Below, one piece after another: positions 20,076-28,835 of a stretch of 64,000 nt of DNA. Position numbers and translations under genes: made by a program. Numbering within the stretch: the stretch's first letter is position 1; every line of letters begins with the position of its first letter. This DNA is from Neorhizobium sp. SOG26 (lineage in GTDB: Bacteria; Pseudomonadota; Alphaproteobacteria; Rhizobiales; Rhizobiaceae). The DNA is taken from NCBI RefSeq assembly GCF_003491345.1, contig NZ_CP025512.1:2525001-2589000 (forward strand), given 5' to 3'. The notes under the pieces are model-generated. The model was not told where the DNA came from and did no database searches. It saw only the letters and a list, made by a program, of their open reading frames with translations.

Positions 20076-20243
20076 GCCCCTCATCCGCCTGCCGGCACCT
20101 TCTCCCCGTTCTGACGGGGAGAAGGACGTATGCCGCGCCGTCCCGGTTTCCCCTCGCAGCGCTTGTGGGGTTTCCAAGGACGGGCGAGACACGTGGCTCT
20201 CTGAGCTGGGTGCACCGAGCGAAGCGGAGGCGGGGTGAGGGGC
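20076..20243. repeat. RIME-like intergenic palindromic repeat, copy 1
   Basis: About 168 bp bounded by GCCCCTCA and its complement TGAGGGGC, with an inner CTTCTCCCCG...CGGGGAGAAG hairpin. The left 35 bases match the copy at 23607-23752 closely. The type resembles the Rhizobium-specific intergenic mosaic elements. It separates the binding-protein gene from the permease genes and may lower or stabilise parts of the transcript. Confidence 0.8.
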
Positions 20244-20280
20244 AGCCCCAGCGATGATCGTCGGGAGTGACTTTTAAAAT

Positions 20281-21285
20281 ATGACAAAAACAGCTTTCTC
20301 CTCCCTCCTGATGACACCGGTGAATGCGCTGATGCGCATCGTCGACGCGCCGCTGCGCCGCCTGCAGAAGGCGACCGGCATCAGCGGCATGGCCGCCTTC
20401 TTCCTGGCGCCGAACATGCTCATCTTCGGCATCTTCGTGTTGCTGCCGCTCGTCATCAACTTCGTCTACTCGATGACCGGCGGCACCGCCTTCTTCCTGT
20501 CCGAGCGCAGCTTCGTCGGCGGCGAGCAGTATGCCCGCCTTTTCAGCTGCGTCGATTACCTTGACCCTATGTCCTGCCAGGAGGATGCCTTCTGGACTGC
20601 GGTCGGCAACACCTTCTGGTTCGTGCTGTTGCAGGTCTCGCTGATGATCCTGGCGTCGCTGGTGACGGCGCTGATCCTCAACCGCGATCTCGTTGCCCGC
20701 TCCTTCTGGCGCGCCGTCTTCTTCTTTCCCGTGCTTCTGTCGCCGGTCGTCGTCGGCCTCATCTGGAAATGGATCCTGCAGCGACAGGGCCTGCTCAACT
20801 ACATCCTCTACCAGTTCGGCGCCGAGCCCTACAGCTGGCTGACCGACCGCACCTGGACCTTCGCCGCCACCATCGGCGTCTCGATCTGGGCGCATATGGG
20901 CCTCTACACGCTCATCCTTCTCGCCGGCCTGCAGGCGATCCCGAAGGACCTTTACGAAGCCGCCGAAATGGACGGCACCCGTCCTGCCCGCGTTTTCTGG
21001 CGTATCACGCTGCCGCTTCTGGCGCCGAACCTTCTGGTGGTCGTGGTGCTTGCCCTCATCAAGGCCGTGCAGGTCTTCGACGAAGTCTATGTGCTGACCG
21101 GCGGCGGCCCCGGCACCAGCACGCTCTACCTCACGCAGTATATCTACGAGACCGGCTTTGCCTCGGCGCTGCGCAATCCGGGGCTGGCGGCCGCCGCCTC
21201 CATCCTCATGGGTCTCGTGCTCGTTGTCCTCACGCTGCTGCAACTGGGCGTCGGACGACGCAGTGAAAACAAGGGAAAACGCTGA
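20281..21285 (+). CDS. Sugar ABC transporter permease (MalF/UgpA type)
   Basis: First inner-membrane subunit of the importer, 334 residues. It has six or so hydrophobic segments and the EAA loop (EAAEMDGTRPARVFWRITLP, about residues 223-242) that contacts the ATPase. The N-terminus is somewhat long (about 35 residues before the first membrane segment). The stop overlaps the next permease start by one base (TGATG, 21283-21287). Confidence 0.92.
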   Translation: MTKTAFSSLLMTPVNALMRIVDAPLRRLQKATGISGMAAFFLAPNMLIFGIFVLLPLVINFVYSMTGGTAFFLSERSFVGGEQYARLFSCVDYLDPMSCQEDAFWTAVGNTFWFVLLQVSLMILASLVTALILNRDLVARSFWRAVFFFPVLLSPVVVGLIWKWILQRQGLLNYILYQFGAEPYSWLTDRTWTFAATIGVSIWAHMGLYTLILLAGLQAIPKDLYEAAEMDGTRPARVFWRITLPLLAPNLLVVVVLALIKAVQVFDEVYVLTGGGPGTSTLYLTQYIYETGFASALRNPGLAAAASILMGLVLVVLTLLQLGVGRRSENKGKR

Positions 21286-22346
21286 TGGGTGCGGCTGCGC
21301 GTTTCATTCTGCGCCGTAAAGGCGGCCCGGGCGGCAGAGGCTGGCACTGGACGGACATCGTCACGTGGGTCTGGCTCATCGGCGGGCTCGTCATCATGTT
21401 CGGCCCGGCCGTCTGGCTCACCTTCTCGTCCTTCAAGACGCCGGCGGCGCTCAACGAGTTCCCGCCGTCGATCCTGCCTTACGTCACCAGCCAGGCGACG
21501 GTCGAAGGTTACGACAAGCCGCTGCAGCTCTATGACGCCAAGATGCCGGACGGCTCGACACGCGTGCTCGCCGAAGTGCGCCGCATTGGCATCATGGCGC
21601 AGATGGTTGATCCGAAGGCGCCGGGCGAGATCATCCGAGTCAACATCAACGACCGCACACCGGTTCGCAGCGTCTCCTTCGCGACGGAGAACTACACCGA
21701 GCCCTTCGTGCATTTCGATTTCCTGCGCTACCTGTGGAACTCGGTCTTCGTCACCGTGGTGGCGACGCTGATCACCCTGATCGTCAATTCCATGGCCGCC
21801 TTCGCGCTGTCAAAATACGAGTTCAGGGGCCGCAACCTCGCCATGCTGATCATCCTGGCCACCCTCATGGTGCCGCTCTCGGTCATCATGGTGCCGCTTT
21901 ATTCGATCATCTCGACGCTGGGCATGTTCAACAGCCTCTGGGGTGTCATCCTGCCGACGGTTGCCACGCCGACGGGGGTCTTCATTCTGCGCCAGTACAT
22001 GCTGACGATCCCCGATGAACTGATCGATGCCGCGCGCATGGACAAGGCGTCCGAATGGCAGATCTACTGGCGCATCGTCCTGCCGCTCACTGCGCCGGCG
22101 CTCGCCGTGCTTGCCATCTTCTCGGTGGTCTGGCGCTGGAACGACTTCCTCTGGCCGCTGATCGTGCTGTCGCGCCGCGAGCTCTACACGTTGCAGGTGG
22201 GCCTCAGCATCTATTCCGGCGAGCTGAACGTCCAGTGGCACTTCATTCTGGCCATGACCGTCGTCACCATGATCCCGGTCGTCCTCGTCTTCATCTTCTT
22301 GCAGCGCTTCATCACCACCGGCATTGCCGGCACCGGCTTGAAATAA
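21285..22346 (+). CDS. Sugar ABC transporter permease (MalG/UgpE type) with a large periplasmic insert
   Basis: Second membrane subunit, 353 residues, longer than the usual 270-300. After the first membrane segment (about 25-48) there is an unusual soluble stretch of about 95 residues, to about 145, before the second segment. The EAA loop is present (DAARMDKASEWQIYWRIVLP, about 245-264). It is translationally coupled to the upstream permease. The insert probably sits in the periplasm next to the binding protein; this is inferred from topology. Confidence 0.92.
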   Translation: MGAAARFILRRKGGPGGRGWHWTDIVTWVWLIGGLVIMFGPAVWLTFSSFKTPAALNEFPPSILPYVTSQATVEGYDKPLQLYDAKMPDGSTRVLAEVRRIGIMAQMVDPKAPGEIIRVNINDRTPVRSVSFATENYTEPFVHFDFLRYLWNSVFVTVVATLITLIVNSMAAFALSKYEFRGRNLAMLIILATLMVPLSVIMVPLYSIISTLGMFNSLWGVILPTVATPTGVFILRQYMLTIPDELIDAARMDKASEWQIYWRIVLPLTAPALAVLAIFSVVWRWNDFLWPLIVLSRRELYTLQVGLSIYSGELNVQWHFILAMTVVTMIPVVLVFIFLQRFITTGIAGTGLK

Positions 22347-22359
22347 GGAATACCTATCG

Positions 22360-23439
22360 ATGGGCGAAATCAAACTCAGCGATGTCAACAAGTCCTACGG
22401 CTCGGTGCATGTCCTCAAGGATATCGACCTCCACATCAAGGACGGCGAGTTCATCGTCTTCGTCGGTCCGTCGGGCTGCGGCAAGTCCACCCTGCTGCGC
22501 ACCATTGCCGGGCTGGAGAAGATCACGTCCGGCGAGATCAAGATCGACGGCAAGCGCGTCAACGATGTTTCCGCTGCCGATCGCGGGCTCGCCATGGTGT
22601 TCCAGTCCTATGCACTCTATCCGCATATGACGGTGCGCCAGAACCTCGCCTTCGGGCTCGAAAACTCCAACATGCCGAAGGCTGAGATCGCCGAACGCAT
22701 CGGTGAAGCGGCCCGCATGCTGGAAATTGACCAGTATCTCGACCGCCGCCCGGGCCAGTTGTCCGGCGGCCAGCGCCAGCGTGTTGCCATTGGCCGCGCC
22801 ATCGTGCGCCGTCCCACGGCCTTCCTGCTCGACGAGCCCCTGTCGAACCTCGATGCCGAGCTTCGTGTTTCCACCCGCGCCGAGCTTGCCGCGCTTCACG
22901 CCCGCATCGGCTCGACGATGATCTATGTCACCCACGACCAGGTGGAGGCGATGACGCTCGCCCACCGCATCGTCGTGATGCGCGCCGGCAAGATCGAACA
23001 GGTCGGCACGCCGCTCGACCTCTACAACACGCCAGCGAACCGCTTTGTCGCCGGCTTCATCGGCGCCCCGCACATGAACTTCCTCTCCGCCCAGGTGGTT
23101 GAGGTCGACCCCGCGTCGGTGACGCTCACCATCGGCGGCAGCCACAGGCTCCTCGTGCCGCTGGCTGGCCACAAGCTGTCGGTCGGCGAGAAGCTGACCG
23201 TGGGTATCCGCCCGCAGCACATCACGCTGGCAAGCGACCCGGGCAGCCTCACGGTCAAGGTCCGCCTGGTCGAGGCGCTGGGCTCCGAAACGGTGATCCA
23301 TGCCGACCTGCATGGTGAAAAGCTGCTCGCCGTCGTTCAGGGCCAGAAGCAGATTACGCCCGGCGACGAGGTGCATTTCTCGGTGGCCGGCGCGCCGCTG
23401 CACCTCTTCGACAACAACGGCCTGCGCGTCGGCGCCTGA
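22360..23439 (+). CDS. Sugar ABC transporter ATP-binding protein (UgpC/MsmK type)
   Basis: Energy-coupling subunit, 359 residues. It has Walker A GPSGCGKST (about 37-45), signature LSGGQRQR (about 133-140), Walker B AFLLDEPLSNLD and a C-terminal TOBE/OB regulatory domain (about 240-359) typical of carbohydrate importers. It follows the second permease by 13 bases and completes the transporter. Confidence 0.94.
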   Translation: MGEIKLSDVNKSYGSVHVLKDIDLHIKDGEFIVFVGPSGCGKSTLLRTIAGLEKITSGEIKIDGKRVNDVSAADRGLAMVFQSYALYPHMTVRQNLAFGLENSNMPKAEIAERIGEAARMLEIDQYLDRRPGQLSGGQRQRVAIGRAIVRRPTAFLLDEPLSNLDAELRVSTRAELAALHARIGSTMIYVTHDQVEAMTLAHRIVVMRAGKIEQVGTPLDLYNTPANRFVAGFIGAPHMNFLSAQVVEVDPASVTLTIGGSHRLLVPLAGHKLSVGEKLTVGIRPQHITLASDPGSLTVKVRLVEALGSETVIHADLHGEKLLAVVQGQKQITPGDEVHFSVAGAPLHLFDNNGLRVGA

Positions 23440-23561
23440 TCCACGCTGTCCTCGTTGGCAAGGATGGCGGGATCAAACTGAAGACAACCGATGTGCTCGG
23501 GGAGAGCGACCTCTTCGGCCTCATCGACCGCATGCCTATGCGCCAGAACGAGAAGAGCTAA
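23439..23561 (+). pseudogene. C-terminal remnant of a DUF4174-like gene
   Basis: Directly after the ATPase stop an open frame without a start encodes about 40 residues, including VLVGKDGGIK and FGLIDRMPMRQNEKS, and ends at TAA 23559-23561. This resembles the C-terminus of small DUF4174 proteins as I remember them. The N-terminal part is absent, so it looks like a scar of an insertion or deletion that brought in the sugar operon. Confidence 0.5.
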
Positions 23562-23606
23562 CTCGTCGCGTTGCGCAGCCATCGCCCTGATTGACCTACG
23601 TCCCTG

Positions 23607-23752
23607 CGTTGCCCCTCATCCGCCTGCCGGCACCTTCTCCCCGCCCGCGGGGAGAAGGGATATGCCGCGACGTCCCCACACGCCCCGACATCGAGCAGGG
23701 CACGTCCCCTCTCCCCGTTCAAACGGGGAGAGGGTTAGGGTGAGGGGCAACG
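23607..23752. repeat. RIME-like intergenic palindromic repeat, copy 2
   Basis: 146 bp with perfect 12-bp ends: CGTTGCCCCTCA and its complement TGAGGGGCAACG. Two inner hairpins are present (CTTCTCCCCG.../...CGGGGAGAAG and CCTCTCCCCG.../...CGGGGAGAGG). The left third matches copy 1 at 20076. It lies just past the operon and the DUF4174 scrap. Confidence 0.85.
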
Positions 23753-24237
23753 ACATCGCATAGACGAACTTGGTGAGGGGGTCACAAATCCGCCAACCTC
23801 GCTTGAAGCGTGGAAGTTTTTCCACCCCACCTTCAACAACATCAGCGACTTAACCAAATTATCGCCCCCGTTTATCCACGCTCTTCCGCCTGCCTCTACA
23901 CTAAGCCCGTTCCGCTTCGGCTACACCGGTCCGCATAACCGGCGAGGCGGGACCGGTGGTCTGGGAAGGCGCCCTTATGCAGGCGCCCGCCCGGAAGCTG
24001 CGCAGAAAATGGTCTGCCCCTGAACAAGGCGTGCGTGTGTCGCACACAACCCGGCCCACCAAGAACAACAAGAGGGGCCGCCGCAGACGGACCGGAGTTG
24101 CGCGGAAAAACACACTGAACGGGGCGCTGAGAGGTGTCACATAAAACTAAAACTTAAGAGGCAGCTTTCAGCGCCCCGGCCGAAATCAAAAATCCGAGAT
24201 CGCCAAGGGATGAGTCTGCCCACTGGGCCGCACAGGG
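23753..24237. other. Non-coding gap before the Cys-rich small gene
   Basis: No supported gene in 485 bases. Apart from the inverted repeat at 24121-24177 I see only weak GC hairpins (for example near 23965-23990). The codon pattern does not look coding on either strand. Confidence 0.4.
24121..24177. repeat. 10-bp inverted repeat with a 37-nt A-rich loop
   Basis: GGGGCGCTGA at 24121-24130 is exactly complementary to TCAGCGCCCC at 24168-24177. The loop includes an A-rich stretch (AAAACTAAAACTTAAG). It could be a leader structure of the gene at 24238 or a terminator without a T-run; its role is unknown. Confidence 0.5.
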
Positions 24238-24633
24238 ATGCCGAACATGAGCCAGCAGGAACTTACCGAATACGAAGAGCGGCGCCGCGCCGATCATATC
24301 GAAATTTGCCGCGCCACAGCAACGTCCTTGTGCATCCGCAACCGACTCTGCAACCTGCGCGAATGCCGTCGCAAACGTGTCTGCAGCGGCCCCATGGTTG
24401 CCTCCCCGCATCAGGCATGGACTGTTCGCGCCCAACAGGAAGTCGGCCTCAGCGGAAAAGCCTGCGCCGACCTTCCCTTGTGCATTGCGCACAAGAGCAG
24501 GGAGACCTTCGCCATCTACATGACCGTCATGGGCACATATCGTAAGCTATGGCTCGATGACCCCATGACCGACCTTATGCCAACCGCCGTCATGTCTGTG
24601 GCCATGCGGCGCCTGTCTCCAAAGAGGTCTTGA
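24238..24633 (+). CDS. Hypothetical Cys- and Arg-rich small protein
   Basis: Function unknown, 131 residues. It begins MPNMSQQELTEYEERRRADH, followed by a Cys-rich basic stretch at about residues 24-50 (CIRNRLCNLRECRRKRVC) that could bind metal or nucleic acid. I recall similar unnamed proteins next to ubiG or lysC in rhizobia, which is why I treat it as real despite a modest ribosome site. A start at the second ATG (24247) is equally possible. Transcribed toward ubiG with a 53-bp gap. Confidence 0.65.
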   Translation: MPNMSQQELTEYEERRRADHIEICRATATSLCIRNRLCNLRECRRKRVCSGPMVASPHQAWTVRAQQEVGLSGKACADLPLCIAHKSRETFAIYMTVMGTYRKLWLDDPMTDLMPTAVMSVAMRRLSPKRS

Positions 24634-24686
24634 CTTCATGACCCCGCCGTCCGACTTCATCGACGACAAAAGGAAGGAATGAGCCC

Positions 24687-25433
24687 ATGACCGAAGCCGC
24701 CAGAACGACCGTTGATCAGGAACAGGTGGAATGGTTCTCGCAGCGCGCGGCCGAGTGGTGGGATCCGACCGGCAAGTTCAAGCCGCTCCACAAGTTCAAC
24801 CCGGTACGGCTTGGTTATATCCGCGACCGTGCCTGCGAAAATTTTGGTCGTGACCCGAAGGCGCATCTGCCGCTGTCGGGCCTGCGGGTTCTCGATATCG
24901 GCTGCGGCGGCGGCCTCCTGTCAGAACCGGTGGCCCGCATGGGCGCAACCGTGGTTGGCGCCGATCCGTCTGAAAAGAACATCGGCATCGCCTCCACCCA
25001 TGCGGCGGAAACCGGAACCTCGGTGGACTACCGCGCCGTCACTGCCGAACAGCTTGCCGAAGCGGGCGAGAGCTTTGACATCGTGCTCAACATGGAAGTG
25101 GTCGAACATGTCGCCGACGTCGACTTCTTCATCAGCACCTGCGCCAAGATGGTCCGCCCCGGCGGCCTGATGTTCATCGCCACCATCAACCGCACCTTCA
25201 AGGCCGGTGCGCTTGCCATCTTTGCGGCCGAAAACGTCCTGCGCTGGCTGCCGAAGGGCACCCACCAGTATGAAAAGCTGGTCCGCCCTGAAGAACTGGA
25301 AAAGCCGCTCAATACCAGCGGGATGCATGTCATCCACCGCACCGGCGTCTTCTACAACCTGCTGCAGGACCGCTGGAATTTGTCGTCCGACATGGACGTC
25401 AACTACATGCTGCTCGCCAGGCGCGAGGGCTGA
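24687..25433 (+). CDS. ubiG: Ubiquinone biosynthesis O-methyltransferase
   Basis: Performs both O-methylations in ubiquinone synthesis, using SAM. The 248-residue protein starts with the family pattern ([19 protein letters not shown]) and carries the SAM-binding motif [14 protein letters not shown] at about residues 68-81. The length is standard. It converges on the DUF1178 gene. Confidence 0.95.
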   Translation: MTEAARTTVDQEQVEWFSQRAAEWWDPTGKFKPLHKFNPVRLGYIRDRACENFGRDPKAHLPLSGLRVLDIGCGGGLLSEPVARMGATVVGADPSEKNIGIASTHAAETGTSVDYRAVTAEQLAEAGESFDIVLNMEVVEHVADVDFFISTCAKMVRPGGLMFIATINRTFKAGALAIFAAENVLRWLPKGTHQYEKLVRPEELEKPLNTSGMHVIHRTGVFYNLLQDRWNLSSDMDVNYMLLARREG

Positions 25434-25479
25434 TCGCCGATCGCGCCCTTGGCCTTTGAATGGCCGGGACGTCTGGCTG

Positions 25480-25908
25480 TCAGTTCGCGTCTTCCGGCAG
25501 GACCGGCAGCGGCGCAACGTCGATGCCTTCCTCGAGCAGTTCCTTCACCTCGACCAGGCTCGCCTGGCCGATGATGCCGCGGGCGTCCGCTTCGCCGTAA
25601 TGGATCTTGCGGGCCTCTTCGGGAAACTTTTCGCCGACATCTTCCGCGTTGGATTTGATCTCGGCGATCACCTGCTTGATCTTGGCGATCGCTTCCTGGC
25701 GCGCCATGTCCATCACCATCTCGCGCTTGGCTTCCTTCTTGCGCGCGGTGGAAACGGAAGGCGACATCAGCGTCTTGGAGATCGACGCAGAATGGCAGGT
25801 TGGGCAGGTCAGGAAGCCGCTCTTCACCTGGCTGTCAAAATCGGCGCTCGTCGAGAACCACCCCTCGAACTGATGGGCGTTCTCGCAGGACAGGGAATAC
25901 TTGATCAA
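25480..25908 (-). CDS. DUF1178 family protein
   Basis: Function unknown. The 142-residue protein has the family's zinc-ribbon-like start (MIKYSLSCENAHQFEGWF, then CPTC at about 35-38) and a Glu/Lys-rich helical second half. The start is TTG at 25908, with GGAGGT eight bases upstream; the TTG overlaps the nitrilase stop (TTGA). Probably one operon with nitrilase and grxC, as in other rhizobia. Confidence 0.9.
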   Translation of the reverse strand: MIKYSLSCENAHQFEGWFSTSADFDSQVKSGFLTCPTCHSASISKTLMSPSVSTARKKEAKREMVMDMARQEAIAKIKQVIAEIKSNAEDVGEKFPEEARKIHYGEADARGIIGQASLVEVKELLEEGIDVAPLPVLPEDAN

Positions 25909-26774
25909 GCGGCAACACCTCCAACCGCCTCGGTTACGGTTTGAAGCGTGAACTCGCGGGCGTTCTTGAGGTTCGGGATCTTGGCGCGTGCTGCATGCAC
26001 GGCACTGAGATCGATGTCAGCGACGAGGATTTCTTCGCCTGCCCCGCCGGCCACGGCGAGCACCTTGCCCCATGGGTCGACGATCATCGAATGGCCATAG
26101 GTTTCGCGGCCATCCTCGTGCACGCCACCCTGGGCAGCCGCAATCACGAAGGCGCCGTTTTCGATCGCACGGGCACGCAGCAGGACTTCCCAATGCGCCT
26201 CACCCGTCTGGCGGGTAAAGGCCGCCGGCACGGTCAGGATCTCGGCCCCGGCCAGAGCCTGCGTCCGGAAGAGCTGCGGGAAACGCACATCGTAGCAGAT
26301 CGCAAAGCCGAGCTTGCCGATCGGCAGCGTGGCAACGCGTGCCTCGGCGCCCGCCTGGTAGGCGGAACTTTCCCGCCAGCTTTCACCATTGTCGAGGTCC
26401 ACGTCGAACATGTGGATCTTGTCATAGGTCGAGACCAGCTTGCCGCCCGGCGCAAAAAGAACCGCCCGGTTGGCGATCCGGCCGCCTTCCTGCTGCGGAT
26501 CGTCGATCGCGATCGCCGTGGAACCAACATGCAGATAGATGTTCAGCTCCTGCGCCAGCCGGCGGGCGGTGGACACCACGACATCGGTCGCCTCGTCGCG
26601 CAGCTGTGCACGCATCGCCTTGCGGTCACGCTGCAGCGCGCCGGTCATCTCCGGCGTCTGGATATAGGTCGCACCTTGCCGGGCCGCCTCGCGCACCAGC
26701 CGCTCCATGTCGGCAGAATTGCGCTCGGTATCGACGCCGGAACACATCTGGATGGCGGCAGCCTTGAAGGTCAT
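25905..26774 (-). CDS. Carbon-nitrogen hydrolase (Nit1/Nit2-like)
   Basis: Nitrilase-superfamily amidase, 289 residues, probably repairing deaminated glutathione or acting on an omega-amide; the substrate is not proven. The catalytic triad regions are visible: Glu in QTPEMTG (about 41), Lys in TYDKIHMFD (about 118) and Cys in FAICYDVRFPQ (about 159). It lies eight bases after grxC, a pairing that fits a glutathione-related role. Confidence 0.92.
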   Translation of the reverse strand: MTFKAAAIQMCSGVDTERNSADMERLVREAARQGATYIQTPEMTGALQRDRKAMRAQLRDEATDVVVSTARRLAQELNIYLHVGSTAIAIDDPQQEGGRIANRAVLFAPGGKLVSTYDKIHMFDVDLDNGESWRESSAYQAGAEARVATLPIGKLGFAICYDVRFPQLFRTQALAGAEILTVPAAFTRQTGEAHWEVLLRARAIENGAFVIAAAQGGVHEDGRETYGHSMIVDPWGKVLAVAGGAGEEILVADIDLSAVHAARAKIPNLKNAREFTLQTVTEAVGGVAA

Positions 26775-26782
26775 CTCGGTCC

Positions 26783-27040
26783 TCAGGCGGCAAGCATCGG
26801 ATCAAGCTTGCCCGCGCGTTCCAGCGCATGCAGGTCGTCGCAACCACCGACATGCTCGCCATTGATGAAGATCTGCGGGAAGGTCGCGCGGCCATTGGCC
26901 TTGCTGATCATTTCCTGGCGCAGTTCCTGCGAATAGGTCGCGTCGTGCTCGGTGTAGGCAACGCCCTTGGATTCCAGCAGGGACTTTGCACGAGCGCAGT
27001 AGCCGCAATATTCGCGGGTATAAATGGTGACATCGGCCAT
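26783..27040 (-). CDS. grxC: Glutaredoxin 3
   Basis: Small glutathione-dependent thiol-disulfide oxidoreductase, 85 residues when started at the ATG at 27040 (MADVTIYTREYCGYC), which has GGAG six bases upstream. The dithiol active site is CGYC at about residues 12-15 and the glutathione-binding FPQIFINGEHVGG segment is present. It is first in the grxC-nitrilase-DUF1178 run. Confidence 0.95.
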   Translation of the reverse strand: MADVTIYTREYCGYCARAKSLLESKGVAYTEHDATYSQELRQEMISKANGRATFPQIFINGEHVGGCDDLHALERAGKLDPMLAA

Positions 27041-27109
27041 GATCATCTCCAACGCGCCCGGCTGGGGAGGAAGCAGAAAACGGGCGTGGGTTTAAACTGT
27101 CATCACTTG

Positions 27110-27886
27110 TCATATAGGCCCGGTGACGGCCATTGCAAAGGTCAAAACCGTGACCTCGGCGGCACCTGCTTTCTTCAGCGCCCGGATTGCGGAGGCGACG
27201 GTGGCACCGGTCGTATAGACGTCATCGACCAGCACCAGCCGCTTGCCGAACACATCCGGCTCATGCCCCGCCGCCACCTTGAAAGCAGCGCGAAGATTAT
27301 CCTCGCGCGCCGTCGCCGAAAGCCCCACCTGCCGTTTCGTGCGCTTCACGCGCTGCAGCGTCTCGGGAAGAAACGGCCGGCCCGACAGGATCGACAGATG
27401 TCGCCCGAGTTCTGCCGCCTGGTTGAATTTGCGCCACACGAAGCGGCTGCGATGCAAGGGAACCGGTATGATCCCGTCGCAGTTGGTGAGGTGACCTTCC
27501 GCGGCCCGCAACATCCATCCGGCCATCATCGGGGCAAGGTCGGTGCGGTCGCGATACTTGAGCGCATGGACGAGGTCGCGGGCCCTGCCTTCGAAGATCA
27601 CCGAGGATCGCAGCCGATCGAAGACCGGCGGATTGGCAATCGCCTCGGCCGAAAGCATGCCGGGACCGGGGTCATAGGAGAAAGGCAGCCCGAGCACGTC
27701 GCAGAACGGGCGTTCGATGAAACGGATCTCGCTCCAGCAGGATGGGCAGAAGGCGCGATGCGTCCCGGTGATCACCGAGCAGCCGGGACAAACGGACGGA
27801 AAAACCAGATCGCCTAGCCATTTCGTCCACCCCGCGGCGAACGAAGCTATAGTTGAAACAGCTTGAGCCCCTGGTTTGGCGGACAT
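27110..27886 (-). CDS. ComF family phosphoribosyltransferase-like protein
   Basis: Named after the competence protein ComF; the bacterial role is not well defined. The 258-residue protein has an N-terminal zinc-finger region (VCPGC...FCPSC at about residues 32-55) and a PRPP-binding motif LVLVDDVYTTGATVA at about 217-231. I chose the ATG at 27886 (MSAKPGAQAV) because the longer frame would run into the divergent methyltransferase gene. Confidence 0.9.
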   Translation of the reverse strand: MSAKPGAQAVSTIASFAAGWTKWLGDLVFPSVCPGCSVITGTHRAFCPSCWSEIRFIERPFCDVLGLPFSYDPGPGMLSAEAIANPPVFDRLRSSVIFEGRARDLVHALKYRDRTDLAPMMAGWMLRAAEGHLTNCDGIIPVPLHRSRFVWRKFNQAAELGRHLSILSGRPFLPETLQRVKRTKRQVGLSATAREDNLRAAFKVAAGHEPDVFGKRLVLVDDVYTTGATVASAIRALKKAGAAEVTVLTFAMAVTGPI

Positions 27887-27944
27887 GGGTTGACAATATG
27901 GGTTGCGAGACGCTTCTGCGCCTCCAGGAAACAAGTGGACGACA

Positions 27945-28835
27945 ATGGACGTAATCTTCGACGAAAAACTCATCCAGGCAAGGCGGAAAAAGGCCTACCT
28001 GGCGCGGGATGAAAAGGCAGGCTTCCTTCTGGAGATCGCAAGCCAGGAACTGGCCGACCGGCTGGCTGTCGTCGAGCGTCATTTCGATGTCGCCGTCGAA
28101 CTGCATGGCGGCAGTGGCGTCACCGCCACGGAAGCGACTGCCACGGGCAAGATCGGCAGCATCCGTCGCATCGAGACAGACGAGATCTACGCCCGCCCGG
28201 GCGAGCAGATCGAAGTCGCCGGCTTGGAAGAGATCCCGCTGGAACCGGCCTCCGTCAATCTTGTACTGTCACCGCTTGCCCTGCACCTCGTCAATGATAC
28301 GCCGGGGGCGCTCATTCAGATCCGCCGCGCCCTCAAGCCGGACGGGCTGCTGCTTGCCGCCATCCCCGGCTCCGGCACGCTCGCCGAACTGCGCGACGTT
28401 CTGCTGTCGGCCGAGGCCGAGCTGACGGGCGGCGCCAGCCCGCGGGTCATTCCCTTTGCGGATGTGCGCGATATCGGCGCGCTCCTGCAGCGTGCGGGAT
28501 TTGCCCTGCCGGTGGTGGATATCGAGACCTATACGGTCCGGTATGACTCGCTGTTTGCGCTGATGCGCGACCTGCGCGCCATGGGCATGGCCAATCCGCT
28601 GGTTGGCCGCAGCCGCACGCCGGTGACGCGGGCCTTCTTCATGCGGGCGGCGGAACTTTATGCCGAACGCTACTCTGACCCCGATGGCCGCATCCGGGCG
28701 ACCTTCTCGATCATCTATGTCTCGGGCTGGGCGCCGCACGAGAACCAGCAGAAGCCGTTGCGGCCGGGTTCGGCAAAGGTGCGACTGGCTGACGCGCTTC
28801 GGGCGGCAACCGAAAGCGACGGCAAGGAGAACTGA
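27945..28835 (+). CDS. SAM-dependent methyltransferase-fold protein (NDUFAF5/BioC-like)
   Basis: 296 residues starting MDVIFDEKLIQARRKKA. The length and the pattern of a methyltransferase fold with a weak glycine motif I resemble the alphaproteobacterial relatives of mitochondrial NDUFAF5, a complex I assembly factor. Whether this protein acts on respiratory complex I or is a methyltransferase is unproven. The start at 27945 follows GTGGA only weakly. Divergent from comF with a 58-bp gap, and its stop abuts the stop of the Flp pilin gene. Confidence 0.85.
   Translation: MDVIFDEKLIQARRKKAYLARDEKAGFLLEIASQELADRLAVVERHFDVAVELHGGSGVTATEATATGKIGSIRRIETDEIYARPGEQIEVAGLEEIPLEPASVNLVLSPLALHLVNDTPGALIQIRRALKPDGLLLAAIPGSGTLAELRDVLLSAEAELTGGASPRVIPFADVRDIGALLQRAGFALPVVDIETYTVRYDSLFALMRDLRAMGMANPLVGRSRTPVTRAFFMRAAELYAERYSDPDGRIRATFSIIYVSGWAPHENQQKPLRPGSAKVRLADALRAATESDGKEN

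Noticed and set aside
20038..21243. A minus-strand open frame of 401 codons across the RIME repeat and permease
   Set aside because: Antisense to an unmistakable permease gene and running through a palindromic repeat.
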